64,000 nt of DNA, from positions 6,324,001-6,388,000 of the forward strand of contig NZ_JAUSRB010000002.1 of NCBI RefSeq assembly GCF_030811595.1, given 5' to 3'. Of this stretch, positions 24,982 to 34,347 are shown piece after piece. The DNA is from Streptosporangium brasiliense (lineage in GTDB: Bacteria; Actinomycetota; Actinomycetes; Streptosporangiales; Streptosporangiaceae). Every line of letters begins with the position of its first letter. Position 1 is the stretch's first letter. A program made the translations under genes and the position numbers. The notes under the pieces were generated by a model. That model was given only the letters and a program-made list of their open reading frames with translations. It ran no database searches and had not been told where the DNA came from.

Positions 24982-26475
24982 TCAGCCGGGTTCCATCTGA
25001 GGGCGTCGGAACCGCCAGGAAACAGGGGCCGGAGAAGCGTTGATCACGGTCAACGCCCGCTGCAATGCCTGTTCCGGGGAGGCGCTGGTGTCGATCTCGG
25101 CCGCGTCGGGCCAAGGGGCCATCCTCGCCGCCACGGCCGCGCCGATCGCCTGATCGGCGTCTGAGACGGCGCCGGTACGGCGGGCGAGGCGTTCGGCGGC
25201 GACCTGCGGCAGAGCGGTGCAGTGCAAGGCCACCAGGTCGCTGGAGGTGCGCTGGGCGAGGCGCTCGGCCGCTGCCCGGTGCCCGGCGTCGCCCCATGAA
25301 GCGTCGAGGATGACCGGCTCGCCATGCTCAAGCAGCTTCCCGGCTCGCGACAGCAACTCGTCGTAGGTGCGTTCGGTGTGCTCATGGGTGTAGATGCCTT
25401 CGCCGAAGGGAGCGGAGGCGGACTGGTCAGGCGAGATGCCGGCCAGTTCCTTACGGACGCGGTCGCTGTTCAGCAATGTGTAACCGAGACGGTCGGCGAG
25501 GGCGGCGGCCAGGGTCGATTTGCCGGTTCCCGGGGCTCCGCCGACGAGGATCAGGGTTATCGTGCCTGCCCGCAGGTGGCGCAGTGTGAGCTCGGCGAAC
25601 TGGCGAGCCTCCCCGGCCGCACCGGAGTCTCCCTGCCCCTGTCGGAAGCAGGCGACCTTGGCGCGGACGAAAGCTCGGTAGGCGACATAGTGATGCCACA
25701 GCGAGGGCGGGGCGGGGTCGCCGGTGAACTCGGTGTAGTGGTGCAAGAACACCTCCGCCAGCCGCGGTGCTCCCAGCCGTTCCAGGTCCATGGCCAGGAA
25801 GGCCGCGTCGTCAAGGCCGTCGACAAAGCGCAGTCGTTCGTCGAATTCCAGGCAGTCCAAAATCCGCGGTCCGTCGTCCAGGCAGAAGATGTCCTCTGCG
25901 AGCAGGTCGCCGTGGCCGTCCACGATGCGGCCCTCATCGGCACGGACGGTGAACAGGGCATCACGGCCGTCGAGGAAGCGCAGCGTGAGCCGTTCGATCT
26001 CCCCGACGATCTCGGGGCCGAGGACCGGCTCGGGAAGCGCCCGGACCTGATCGAAGCTCGCGCTCCACCGTGAACGTAGCGCCTGCTCGCTTCCCTGCTG
26101 GTCGATCTGGGGGCTGTGGCGGGAGCGTCCGTGCATGCTCGCGACCATCCGGGCGATCTGTCGCAGGTGTTCCTCGACCGGTTTCCCCGAATCGATCATG
26201 GCGGCGAGGCGGCGTTCTTCGGGCATGCGCCGCATCACGACGAGATGCTCACAGACCTGCCCGTCCGGGCCGAGCACGTCGGCGACTCCCTCGTAGACAT
26301 CCGGAGCCAGCCGCCGGTTCAGTTCCACCTCCTCATGGCAGCTCATCTCCCGGGCCTGCCGGGTGGTGAAGTCCACGAAGCCGAGGTTCACCGGTTTCTT
26401 GAGTTTGAAAGCGTGATCCCCGAGGAGGAGCACGACGCCGATGTGCGTCTCCTTGATCTGCGCCCATGGTCTCAT
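24982..26475 (-). CDS. Rv2004c-like bifunctional phosphotransferase / P-loop kinase
   Basis: The 497-residue protein joins an aminoglycoside-phosphotransferase-like half (FKLKKPVNLGFVDFTTRQAR, the catalytic IVDGHGDLLAEDIFCLDDG and ILDCLEFDERLRFVD) to an AAA_33-type nucleotide kinase half (TLILVGGAPGTGKSTLAAAL, LLNSDRVRKELAG, VILDASWGDAGHR). This architecture is that of Rv2004c, a DosR-regulon member in M. tuberculosis. Substrates are unknown. ATG 26475 is chosen because GGAGG lies eight bases upstream; an ATG at 26490 overlaps that site. It is divergent from ftsH, and the boxes at 26672-26707 lie between. Confidence 0.85.
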   Translation of the reverse strand: MRPWAQIKETHIGVVLLLGDHAFKLKKPVNLGFVDFTTRQAREMSCHEEVELNRRLAPDVYEGVADVLGPDGQVCEHLVVMRRMPEERRLAAMIDSGKPVEEHLRQIARMVASMHGRSRHSPQIDQQGSEQALRSRWSASFDQVRALPEPVLGPEIVGEIERLTLRFLDGRDALFTVRADEGRIVDGHGDLLAEDIFCLDDGPRILDCLEFDERLRFVDGLDDAAFLAMDLERLGAPRLAEVFLHHYTEFTGDPAPPSLWHHYVAYRAFVRAKVACFRQGQGDSGAAGEARQFAELTLRHLRAGTITLILVGGAPGTGKSTLAAALADRLGYTLLNSDRVRKELAGISPDQSASAPFGEGIYTHEHTERTYDELLSRAGKLLEHGEPVILDASWGDAGHRAAAERLAQRTSSDLVALHCTALPQVAAERLARRTGAVSDADQAIGAAVAARMAPWPDAAEIDTSASPEQALQRALTVINASPAPVSWRFRRPQMEPG

Positions 26476-26671
26476 CGACGATGCCTCCATGTCCGGGTCC
26501 GCCGTCCAGGCGATCGAGACCGGAATGGACGGATGGCGCCCGTTTCCAATGCCGGCTCAGGTGAGTGGGACAGACTCCCCATGTCTGATTTCTCCCCTGG
26601 TCATGGCTGGTGAATCGGGCGGACCGTGACAGACCGTATCGATGACCGGACGGGGGTGCCGGCCCGTGAGA

Positions 26672-26707
26672 GGGGCCTTCCGGCCTGGTCTTCGGGTCTT
26701 TCGGCCC
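26672..26707. promoter_or_regulatory. Tandem DosR-like boxes upstream of ftsH
   Basis: GGGGCCTTCCGGCC (26672-26685) and GGGTCTTTCGGCCC (26694-26707) stand in the same orientation, 22 bases start to start, about two helical turns. The second box ends 66 bases before the ftsH ATG. Confidence 0.6.
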
Positions 26708-26773
26708 TGCTGCGCCTCTGTCGTGTGGTTGAAAGCTGGCGGTGAGCAGGGAAACCGATGGGGAGACCGGCTG

Positions 26774-28699
26774 ATGATCACGCGAATTCGACTGCGCGGC
26801 CGGCATGCGACGGGTAAAGCGAAGCCAGGACCACCGAATGAGCCCCCACCTCCGCCGGCGACACCGCCGCCTCCCAACTGGCGGAGTTGGCTGCTGCCGG
26901 CGGCGATGACGATCTTCCTGTTGTGGCTGCTGATACCCGTCATGTTCACCGGGTCGGCGGCCACGCCGTACTCCTACAGCGACTTCGTGACGAAGGTGAA
27001 CACCGGGCAGGTCAAGGCGGTGACGGTCGATGATCAGGGTGCGGTGTCCGGCGACCTGAAGGATGGCGCGAGGTTCACCACCCAGATTCCCACAGCCCTC
27101 AACGTCGGCCGGCTGGACGCTCAGCTTCAGTCCAATCATGTTCAGATCACCGCGACCCGGTCCGACGGCTCCCTGGGGTCGATCCTGATCAGCTTCCTGC
27201 CGTTGGCGCTGCTGATCGGCCTGTTCATGTGGAGCGGACGGAAGGCGCAGCAGTCCCTGGCCGGTGGTCTCGGGGGGTTCGGCCGGTCACGAGCGAAAAT
27301 CATCGAGGCGGAGCGGCCGACTACCCGGTTCGGCGACGTCGCCGGTTATGACGGTGTCAAGCAGGAGATCAGCGAGGTCGTGGACTTCCTGCGGGCCCCC
27401 GAGCGGTACGCGGCGGCGGGCGCGAAACCACCCCGAGGCGTGATCATGGTGGGCCCTCCGGGGACGGGAAAGACGCTCATCGCCCGCGCCGTGGCCGGTG
27501 AGGCAGCCGTGCCGTTCCTGTCGGTCACCGGTTCGGCGTTCGTGGAGATGTTCGTCGGTGTGGGCGCCTCGCGGGTCCGTGACCTCTTCGACGAAGCACG
27601 CAGACGCGCGCCCTCCATCGTCTTCATCGACGAGATCGACGCCATCGGCGGCCGGCGGGGCGGAGCGGTCACCGGCGGCAACGACGAACGCGAACAGACG
27701 CTCAACCAACTGCTGGCCGAGATGGACGGCTTCGATCAGAGCAGCGGAATCGTCGTCCTGGCCGCGACGAACCGGCCCGAGACCCTTGATCCGGCCCTGC
27801 TGCGCCCCGGCCGCTTCGACCGGCAGGTGACTGTGCCGCTGCCCAACCAGGTCGAGCGGGCGGCGATCCTGGCCGTTCACGCGGCCGGGAAGCATCTGGC
27901 CCCGGACGTCGATCTCGGGGTGATCGCCCGTGGCACCCCGGGATTCTCCGGCGCGGACCTGGCCAACCTCGTCAACGAGGCCGCCATCAACGCCGTCAGG
28001 GCGGGCCGTACGACCATCGACGCCCATGACCTCGACGCGGCACGCGACCGGGTACTGCTGGGCCGCCGGGAGACCTCCAACGCTCTGCTCCCGCAAGAGC
28101 GCCACGCGGTGGCCGTGCATGAATCCGGGCATGCGCTGCTCGCCACGTTGTGCGAGCATGCCGACCCGGTCGCGAAGGTGACCATCCTTCCCGCCGGTCT
28201 GACACTCGGCGTCACCGAGCAACTGCCCGAGGCCGAGCGGCACCTCTACAGCGAGAGCTATCTGGCCGACCTGCTCGCCGTACGGCTCGGCGGCCGGGCC
28301 GCGGAACTGGTCGTCTTCGGCGAAGGCTCCACCGGCGCCGCCAACGACCTGGCGGCCGCCACGCAGATCGCCACTCGTATGGTGCGTGACTTCGGCCTGT
28401 CGCCCGCGCTCGGCCCGGTCGGCTACTCCTCGGCCACTTCTCAGTATCTGGGCGAGGACGCCGAAGAGTTCCGGCGCAAGCCGTACTCCGAGCGGACCCA
28501 GAAGATCATCGACGAAGAGGTGGCCCGGCTTCTCAGCGGGGCGGAGAAGCGCGCGATCGACCTGCTGCGCGCCCACCGCGGCGCTCTCGACCGGCTCGCG
28601 GCGATCCTGGTGGAACACGAGACCATCGCCGGTGACGTCGTCGGTAGCGTGTTGCAGGCTGAGCGGCCTGCGGTTATCGGTCTGGACGGCATCGCATGA
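26774..28699 (+). CDS. ftsH: FtsH-type membrane ATP-dependent zinc metalloprotease
   Basis: The 641-residue protein has two N-terminal membrane helices ([20 protein letters not shown] and [17 protein letters not shown]) around an extracytoplasmic domain, then an AAA+ module with Walker A GPPGTGKT, Walker [13 protein letters not shown] and [22 protein letters not shown], and an M41 peptidase with zinc motif HESGH and later Asp in [16 protein letters not shown]. It degrades membrane and misfolded proteins. The N-terminus is proline-rich ([11 protein letters not shown]). GGGGAGA precedes ATG 26774. Tandem DosR-like boxes suggest a stress-induced paralogue rather than the housekeeping FtsH, which would usually sit near hpt/folate genes. 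Confidence 0.9.
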   Translation: MITRIRLRGRHATGKAKPGPPNEPPPPPATPPPPNWRSWLLPAAMTIFLLWLLIPVMFTGSAATPYSYSDFVTKVNTGQVKAVTVDDQGAVSGDLKDGARFTTQIPTALNVGRLDAQLQSNHVQITATRSDGSLGSILISFLPLALLIGLFMWSGRKAQQSLAGGLGGFGRSRAKIIEAERPTTRFGDVAGYDGVKQEISEVVDFLRAPERYAAAGAKPPRGVIMVGPPGTGKTLIARAVAGEAAVPFLSVTGSAFVEMFVGVGASRVRDLFDEARRRAPSIVFIDEIDAIGGRRGGAVTGGNDEREQTLNQLLAEMDGFDQSSGIVVLAATNRPETLDPALLRPGRFDRQVTVPLPNQVERAAILAVHAAGKHLAPDVDLGVIARGTPGFSGADLANLVNEAAINAVRAGRTTIDAHDLDAARDRVLLGRRETSNALLPQERHAVAVHESGHALLATLCEHADPVAKVTILPAGLTLGVTEQLPEAERHLYSESYLADLLAVRLGGRAAELVVFGEGSTGAANDLAAATQIATRMVRDFGLSPALGPVGYSSATSQYLGEDAEEFRRKPYSERTQKIIDEEVARLLSGAEKRAIDLLRAHRGALDRLAAILVEHETIAGDVVGSVLQAERPAVIGLDGIA

Positions 28700-28854
28700 G
28701 GGGCGATAGGTCCGAGATCGGCATGTTCGCGCCAAGAGTGCGCAGCAGCCCGCGATCTTCACCGGCCGTTACGGTGGAGATGAAGAAGAATGGTCCTGAG
28801 TCGTTCTTTGGGGTGGCCCTTCAGGGAAGGAGCCACCGGGGGGAGGCCACGACG

Positions 28855-29322
28855 ATGCATGCGAGGGACACGACGTCGTCCACAGGTGGCGGTCAGGTCG
28901 AGGTTCTGGACCGCGGCACCTGTATGGCGTTGCTGCGGACCGTCAGAGTCGGCCGGGTCGCATGGTCGGCCCCGAGCGGTGAGGTGGTGGTGCTGCCGGT
29001 CAACTTCGTGGTGGACCGCGATGGTGTCGTGTTCAAGTCCTCGCCAGGAGGCAAAATTGACGTTGTGCACCGAGGCGGCCTCCTGTCGTTCGAAGCTGAC
29101 GACATTGAACCCGCACTACGCGTGGGCTGGAGCGTGTTGTTGGTCGGCTTCGGCGAAATCGTCACCGACCTCGACCAAATGCGACACCTGGAGGAGCTGC
29201 CTACTACCTGGATAACCGCGGCCGAGCCGGTGTTCGTCCGCCTGACGGCTCGGCAGGTAACCGGCCGTCGTCTGCCGCTGCAGCCGGGTGGAGTCGCCGT
29301 CGAGCGGAGCGGCGGCGCCTGA
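28855..29322 (+). CDS. Pyridoxamine 5'-phosphate oxidase-fold protein
   Basis: The 155-residue protein has the split-barrel flavin fold: LDRGTCMALLRTVRVGRVAW, VVVLPVNFVVDRDGVVFKSS, GGLLSFEADDIEPALRVGWS, VLLVGFGEIVTDL. Small proteins of this kind bind FMN or F420 and act as oxidoreductases or scavengers; Rv0080 in the mycobacterial DosR regulon is similar in type. The ATG at 28855 follows a GGGGGAGG sequence. A weak box-like GGGGTGGCCCTTCAGGG is seen at about 28809-28825. Confidence 0.8.
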   Translation: MHARDTTSSTGGGQVEVLDRGTCMALLRTVRVGRVAWSAPSGEVVVLPVNFVVDRDGVVFKSSPGGKIDVVHRGGLLSFEADDIEPALRVGWSVLLVGFGEIVTDLDQMRHLEELPTTWITAAEPVFVRLTARQVTGRRLPLQPGGVAVERSGGA

Positions 29323-29420
29323 GCGAGTGCCCGAAACCGCCTGGGTGGCGAGCGGATCACCAAGGCGACCGGCTCATTTGTCACCGTCGCGGGAACGGTG
29401 TGATCGTCCCGGTACTCCGA

Positions 29421-29627
29421 TCATGATGTCCCGGGTTCCGCGCGCCGACGCTCGATGTGGGCGTCCGGCCCTGGAAAGATCATGACATCGTGTTCCTGGT
29501 CGAGCCAGTGCACGTCATAGGGCGGCGAACCGTCGGCGTGGTGTAACGCGGTGATGATGCCGATCCGGCGTGACTCCCCCAGGTGGGTGCTTTCAACGAT
29601 CAAGCGGTCTCCGACCTCTGCTTTCAT
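29421..29627 (-). CDS. DUF1918 domain protein
   Basis: The 68-residue protein (MKAEVGDRLIVESTHLGESR, RIGIITALHHADGSPPYDVH, WLDQEHDVMIFPGPDAHIE) is a typical DUF1918 small SH3-like barrel; the PPYDVHWLDQEHDVMIFPGP segment is diagnostic. Rv0569, a DosR-regulon protein, has the same domain; its role is unknown, possibly nucleic-acid binding. ATG 29627 follows GGGGAAGA. It lies 87 bases behind the DUF1876 gene and is probably in its transcript. Confidence 0.9.
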   Translation of the reverse strand: MKAEVGDRLIVESTHLGESRRIGIITALHHADGSPPYDVHWLDQEHDVMIFPGPDAHIERRRAEPGTS

Positions 29628-29714
29628 GGTTCTTCCCCTTTTTCTTCCTTTTCCGTTCCGCCCGGGCACCGATGCCCCGGTCGCACCGCCCCGCCTGTGT
29701 GACGTGAGAGGTCT

Positions 29715-29972
29715 TCACCATGAGGTGGGCCCGGTGAACTGAACGATGTCCTCCGAGGTAACGATGAGCAGCCTGTTCCCCAGATCGATCAGCGCACGGG
29801 CGGCCGCGAGCTCGTCGCCGATCTCAGGTGCCGACTGATCGACGGGGTTGCGACGTGCGTGTCCCACCCCGGTTATGTGAGTTTTGTCCCTAGTGGATAG
29901 CACTGCCCGGGCGGAAGTGTCGTCGCCCTCTTCGGTGATGTAAACCTGCACGGTCCACTGTTTGGCTTCCAT
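29715..29972 (-). CDS. DUF1876 domain protein (Rv1738-like)
   Basis: An 85-residue protein (WTVQVYITEEGDDTSARAVL, THITGVGHARRNPVDQSAPE, IGDELAAARALIDLGNRLL). It matches DUF1876, whose M. tuberculosis member Rv1738 is strongly DosR-induced and folds like a ribosome hibernation factor. A role in slowing translation in dormancy is an inference from that family. It is divergent from the CtpF-like ATPase gene and shares its upstream region with the box at 30116-30130. Confidence 0.9.
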   Translation of the reverse strand: MEAKQWTVQVYITEEGDDTSARAVLSTRDKTHITGVGHARRNPVDQSAPEIGDELAAARALIDLGNRLLIVTSEDIVQFTGPTSW

Positions 29973-30115
29973 GGGAAGAACCTCCCACCGAACGATTGTT
30001 CGTATCGCTGCGCCGTGTTCGCGGCGCTTGTTACCTTGCGCTCACCGTCGAGTGCCTGTCCTCATGTGCGCATGCCTTTCTCATCCACTGTCGATGCCTT
30101 ACGACGACGCCGACA

Positions 30116-30130
30116 GAGCCGAAGGTCCCC
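30116..30130. promoter_or_regulatory. DosR-like box between DUF1876 and ATPase genes
   Basis: GAGCCGAAGGTCCCC matches the left half of the composite motif (its complement reads GGGGACCTTCGGCTC). It ends 57 bases before the ATPase ATG. A clear right half is not seen. Confidence 0.55.
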
Positions 30131-30187
30131 CTCCTGTGTGACGGTCTCCTCTATATCGGCGATGACTCCGCTCGGCAGCGTGAAGGC

Positions 30188-32692
30188 ATGTCGACTATGT
30201 CCCCGGTGCGGTCGGGTCTGACCTCCGCGGAGGCGGCGCGGCGCCTCGCTGGCGGAGGAGCGAACATGCTGCCGACTGGTCGGCGGGTGTCGGCGGCCAT
30301 GCTGCTGCTCCGGGAGATGGTCCACTTCTTCGCGCTGATGCTGTGGGTGGCGGCGGGATTGGCGGTTCTGGCGGGTATGCCTCAGCTGGCACTGGCCATC
30401 GTCGTGGTGGTGGTGCTGAACGGAGCGTTCGCCTTCGTCCAGGAATATCGCGCGGACAAGGCCGGGCAGCGCCTGCGGGAACTGATCCCCGCCGAGGTGA
30501 GGGTCGTCCGAGACGGACGCCGCATGATGGTGCACGCCGCGGATCTGGTCGTGGGCGACATCGTGCTGCTGGAGGCGGGTGATCGGATCTCGGCAGATCT
30601 AGGGCTCGTCGAGGTGCACGCACTGGCGGTCAACGAGTCGATGCTGACGGGAGAGAGCGTCCCGACACGACCTCACGAGGGGACGGCGGTCTTTGCGGGC
30701 ACCTTCGTGGTCGAAGGGGAGGCGGTCGCCGTCGTGGCAGCCACGGGGCCGCGCACCCGGTTGGCCGGTGTGGCCGCGCTCACCCGGAGCGCGACCCGGC
30801 CGCCGAGTCCGCTCGCTCGCCAGCTCGGGCGGGTTGTCAAGGTGGTCGCCGTGATCGCGGTCGGTGTCGGAGCGATGTTCTTCACCCTGGCCCTGATGCT
30901 TGGCATGGCCCCTTCTGCGGGTTTCCTGTTCGCACTCGGGGTCACGGTGGCGCTGGTCCCTGAGGGGCTGCTGCCCACGGTCACGTTGTCGCTGGCCCGG
31001 GCGGCGCAGCGAATGGCCGCCCGAAAGGCCCTGGTCCGCCGCCTGGAGGCCGTGGAGACGCTCGGCTCGACCACGTTCATCTGCGCGGACAAGACCGGAA
31101 CCCTCACCCGCAATGAAATGACCGTCGTGCAGGTGTGGACCCCCGCCGGCGTCCTCGACCTCGCCCGGCCGGTGTCCGCTGCCGAGATCATGCGTTCTGC
31201 CGTGCTCAGCTCGACTGGCCGACTGGTGTATACGAACGGCCGCTGGAAGCCGGTAGGCGACCCCATGGAGGTCGCCCTGCACGCGTTGGCACTGCGTGCC
31301 GGATCAAGTGAGGACGCGGCGGTCACCAGACGCTTCCCGTTCGATTCCGCCCGCCGTCGCGCTTCGGCGATCGCCGACGGCGTGCTTCACGTCAAGGGCG
31401 CCCCGGACTCGGTTTTGCCGCTGTGCACGGCCACAGGGGAGGCGGAGCAGGCGCTGGAGGACATGAGCCGGCACGGGCTTCGCGTCCTGGCCGTCGCCCG
31501 CCGGACCGCTCCGGCGGGTGCCACCATGGCTGAGGCGGAGCGGGACCTGACCCTTCTCGGCCTCGTGGGTCTGGAGGACCCGCCTCGTGAAGATGTGGCG
31601 GAGGCTATCGAAAGATGCCGCCTGGCGGGAATCAAGCTGGCCATGATCACGGGAGATCATCCCGGTACGGCCCGCGCGATCGCGGAAAAGGTCGGCTTGC
31701 TCGGGCCGGAGGGGACCGTGGTCATCGGCGCCGAGCTGCCCGGGACCGATGACGCCCTCGGCGCGTTGGTCGACCGCGACGGAGTCGTGATCGCCAGGGT
31801 GACGCCGGAGGACAAGCTGCGCATCGCCCGTGCGTTACGCGGGCGCGGGCACGTGGTGGCGATGACCGGGGACGGAGTCAACGACGGACCCGCGCTACGC
31901 GAAGCCGACATCGGGGTGGCCATGGGGGCCTCTGGTACCGATGTTGCCCGCGAGGCGGCGGACCTGGTCCTGCTAGATGATCATTTCGGAACCATTGTCA
32001 CAGCGGTGGAGCTCGGACGGGCCACCTACGCCAACATCCGCAGGTTCCTCACCTACCATTTGACCGACAACGTGGCCGAGCTCACCCCATTCGCCGTCTG
32101 GGCGCTCAGCGGCGGCACGATCCCGCTCGCGCTCACCGTGCTGCAGGTGCTCGCCCTGGACATCGGCACCGATCTGCTGCCCGCCCTCGCCCTGGGTGCC
32201 GAACCACCCAACCCACAGACTATGCACGGTCCCGCGCGGGCAGGTTCGCTGGTGGACCGCCGCTTGGTCCACCGGGTGTTCGGGATCCTCGGGCCCGCGG
32301 AAGCCGTTATGGAGATGGCCGGCTTCGGGGCCGTATTGGCGCTGGGCGGGTGGGTGTTCGGCGCCGAGCCGTCACCGGAACTGCTCGCTGCGGCCTCCGG
32401 CACGGCTTTCGCCGCCGTGGTTCTCGGTCAGCTCGCCAACGCCTTCGCTTGCCGCAGCGAGACCAGCTGGGTTGGGCGCCTGCGATGGGCGGGTAATCCT
32501 CTCCTGCTGTGGGCGGTCGCGATCGAGATCGTGATACTGCTGGTCTTCCTCGGTATCCCGCCGCTGACCGGCCTGCTCGGCGGATCGTTCCCTCCACCCG
32601 CGGGCTGGGCACTGGCGGCGTTGGCCGTGCCCGCAGTCGTGGCGGCCGATACGCTGCACAAGGCGATTCAGGCCCGGAGCAGCCCACGATGA
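30188..32692 (+). CDS. CtpF-like cation-transporting P-type ATPase
   Basis: The 834-residue pump is a type II P-type ATPase: an N-terminal LTSAEAARRLAGGGANMLP, actuator loop with LTGES (SMLTGESVPTRPHEG), phosphorylation site CADKTGTLTRNEMTVVQV, nucleotide-binding KGAPDSV, hinge MTGDGVNDGPALREADIGVA and six C-terminal membrane helices. It most resembles calcium-type pumps such as mycobacterial CtpF (Rv1997), a DosR-regulon member. ATG 30188 is supported by GAAGG; the frame is open further upstream, but family sequence starts here. The canonical Ca-binding membrane residues cannot be judged without alignment. Confidence 0.85.
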   Translation: MSTMSPVRSGLTSAEAARRLAGGGANMLPTGRRVSAAMLLLREMVHFFALMLWVAAGLAVLAGMPQLALAIVVVVVLNGAFAFVQEYRADKAGQRLRELIPAEVRVVRDGRRMMVHAADLVVGDIVLLEAGDRISADLGLVEVHALAVNESMLTGESVPTRPHEGTAVFAGTFVVEGEAVAVVAATGPRTRLAGVAALTRSATRPPSPLARQLGRVVKVVAVIAVGVGAMFFTLALMLGMAPSAGFLFALGVTVALVPEGLLPTVTLSLARAAQRMAARKALVRRLEAVETLGSTTFICADKTGTLTRNEMTVVQVWTPAGVLDLARPVSAAEIMRSAVLSSTGRLVYTNGRWKPVGDPMEVALHALALRAGSSEDAAVTRRFPFDSARRRASAIADGVLHVKGAPDSVLPLCTATGEAEQALEDMSRHGLRVLAVARRTAPAGATMAEAERDLTLLGLVGLEDPPREDVAEAIERCRLAGIKLAMITGDHPGTARAIAEKVGLLGPEGTVVIGAELPGTDDALGALVDRDGVVIARVTPEDKLRIARALRGRGHVVAMTGDGVNDGPALREADIGVAMGASGTDVAREAADLVLLDDHFGTIVTAVELGRATYANIRRFLTYHLTDNVAELTPFAVWALSGGTIPLALTVLQVLALDIGTDLLPALALGAEPPNPQTMHGPARAGSLVDRRLVHRVFGILGPAEAVMEMAGFGAVLALGGWVFGAEPSPELLAAASGTAFAAVVLGQLANAFACRSETSWVGRLRWAGNPLLLWAVAIEIVILLVFLGIPPLTGLLGGSFPPPAGWALAALAVPAVVAADTLHKAIQARSSPR

Positions 32693-32804
32693 GCGGCTTC
32701 CTCCTGCTTTCCGACGGCAGGCGCCAAAAGCCGGTGCGGGCAGGCTGGACGTCCTCGCCGAGCAGATCCGTCAAACCTGAGGCCGCCAGTGGCGGCGATC
32801 ACAG

Positions 32805-32824
32805 GGGGACGTGGTTTCGGCCCG
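32805..32824. promoter_or_regulatory. Degenerate DosR-like box before the split USP gene
   Basis: GGGGACGTGGTTTCGGCCCG resembles the right half-site with three extra bases in the middle. It lies 118 bases before the ATG at 32943, further than usual. Weak candidate. Confidence 0.3.
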
Positions 32825-32942
32825 GCCGATGATCATAGGAGGAGCGGCCGGGATCAGCCATGATCGCTGAACCCGTATCGGTCCGCAACCACATCCAGGG
32901 CGCTTGGACCGCCTGACATACTGACGTCTGAGGAGCCCCGTC

Positions 32943-32987
32943 ATGAACAGATCCGTAATCGCCGGCACCGATGGCTCTCCGGGCCCC
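32943..32987 (+). pseudogene. 5' fragment of a universal stress protein gene
   Basis: ATG 32943, preceded by GAGGAG, begins MNRSVIAGTDGSPGP, the first beta strand and ATP-binding Asp of a USP. Family sequence stops where the MITE-like element B end starts at about 32981. The matching 3' end of a USP is found about 4 kb away at 37045-37184 in the same orientation, so a gene was split by the insertion. Confidence 0.75.
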
Positions 32988-33017
32988 GGTAATAATCGCG
33001 GAAAATCCAACGAATCC
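32981..33017 (+). repeat. MITE-like element B, copy 3 (one end)
   Basis: It matches the left end of copy 2 with a few changes (CCCCGGTAATAATCGCGG, then AAAATCCAACGAAT). No inverted partner is visible downstream, so it is a single end. It marks the left edge of the material inserted in the USP gene. Confidence 0.65.
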
Positions 33018-33053
33018 ACCTCTAACAGGGTGAATCGAGAGTGTTCTGCCTGG

Positions 33054-33665
33054 TCAGGCAGACTCGGTTCGGTAAGCCGCCGCCAGGTGAGCACTGACTG
33101 CCTCCGGGTCGTTGAGCCCTAAGATCAGATCGTGCCCCTGGCCGGTGGCCGGGAGGGTGCTCGTGAGCACTGATCCATTAGGGCGAGATGGTTCTCCTGG
33201 AGGGCTTACATCGGCCGTCTGGTGAAGGAGGAACCGGATGCTGTTCGTCGGGGATGAATGGTCCGAGGAGCACCACGATGTCGAGCTCCAGGGCGCTCTT
33301 GGCGAGCACCGTCTCGATCGTTCCCTTTACCAGCTCGTCGGCGATGGCGAGGATCACGGTGTTTCGGCCTGCATCTGTTCGACAGGGCGGTGTAGCGCTC
33401 GACACCGCAGCGTTGCTCGGCGCTCACGTCGAGGGCGGCCCAGCGCCAGCCCTGCTCGGCAACAGCTCGTTGTCCTCAGCGGTCTGGGTGAAGACCGCTT
33501 GACCTGTGTGACGGTGGCGTCATCGAGGACGTAGGGCGTGGCGTGGCCTTTTTTCAGAGTGGCGTGCTGCTCGCGCACCATGGTCACGCCGTCCTCGACG
33601 TGCGCGGTCAACATGGCCAGCATGCTGATCGGCTGCCAGGTCGGTTCCTCCTGTGGTGCCACCAT
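33054..33665 (-). pseudogene. Multiply frameshifted gene of unknown family
   Basis: Protein-like segments follow one another in changing frames: TWQPISMLAMLTAHVEDGVT, REQHATLKKGHATPYVLDDA, VFTQTAEDNELLPEQGWRWA, ALDVSAEQRCGVERYTALSN, VILAIADELVKGTIETVLAK, ALELDIVVLLG, and finally DLILGLNDPEAVSAHLAAAY to a stop at 33054. Rejoined they would give roughly 190 residues. I do not recognise the family; it travels here with a recombinase and a small cysteine-containing protein on the same strand. Confidence 0.5.
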
Positions 33666-33703
33666 GGTGCGCGTCCTTCGCGGTGACCTGCCGGGGGATC
33701 GGG

Positions 33704-33970
33704 TCAGCGTAACGACGTGGTGCCCGCGCACGCAGGACAACGACCTCGGTGGTCAGGCGCCACCACCCGCTGTGTGCCCGGCCGGGGTCGGTCCGGCTCG
33801 AAGGTGAACAGCTCCAGCTGCTCGCCGGCGGGTATCTGGTTGGTGAGTTTCAGGCATCGGCGGCAGGTGACCGGGCCTCGGTCGGGGTGCGCCGCAGCGG
33901 GATCCCAGCCGCTGACGCCGGCTATGCAGGCCGGGCCGGGCATGCGCTCGTCGGCGAACCACTTGGTCAT
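33704..33970 (-). CDS. Small cysteine-containing protein, possibly decayed
   Basis: About 88 residues from ATG 33970: MTKWFADERMPGPACIAGVS, GPVTCRRCLKLTNQIPAGEQ, ELFTFEPDRP, ending CPACAGTTSLR. CxxC pairs suggest a zinc-ribbon-like fold. The family is unknown to me. It is encoded between the recombinase remnant and the frameshifted gene, in the same direction, as in a small integrative element. Confidence 0.4.
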   Translation of the reverse strand: MTKWFADERMPGPACIAGVSGWDPAAAHPDRGPVTCRRCLKLTNQIPAGEQLELFTFEPDRPRPGTQRVVAPDHRGRCPACAGTTSLR

Positions 33971-34076
33971 CGCGACTTCGTGCACGATGCCCGAGGAGCG
34001 CACCCGCAGGTTGGAGCCGCCTGCGCGATCGTGGTAAGCGCCTCCTGCACGCCTGGCGTCGGCGTGGTGTTCTCTA

Positions 34077-34215
34077 TCAGGCATCTCCGCCGAGGATGGA
34101 GGCCATCTGGTAGGCAGCGTGGGAGTCGAGTTTGCGGCGGCCGCGGTTGTAGCGCTGGGTGGTGACCGGGGGGCGTGCCCGAGCAGCTTTGGACGTCGGC
34201 CAGCGGCCGAACGGC
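34077..34215 (-). pseudogene. Tyrosine recombinase, C-terminal fragment
   Basis: The frame reads PPVTTQRYNRGRRKLDSHAA then YQMASILGGDA and stop. TTQRYNRGRRKLDSHAAY contains the nucleophilic tyrosine region of tyrosine recombinases. LLGHAP just before it is in another frame, and the arginine-histidine (HSLRH) segment is missing altogether. It is the other end of the gene whose 5' part lies at 36089-36910. Confidence 0.7.
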
Positions 34216-34347
34216 TAGTGCTGTGACCGGGAAGGTTCACCGGTTTGGCAGGTGTGATGAGGGGCCAGCCGGGACGGGAAAACTGATTGCGGGCGGTGGG
34301 AGTGTGTCTGACACTGTGCGGGTTTCAGTTACTCCCGTGAGGTTCTC

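Noticed and set aside
28809-28825. GGGGTGGCCCTTCAGGG before the flavin-fold gene considered as a full DosR-like box
   Set aside because: The GGGAC core is missing and the two-part geometry is absent; kept only as a remark.
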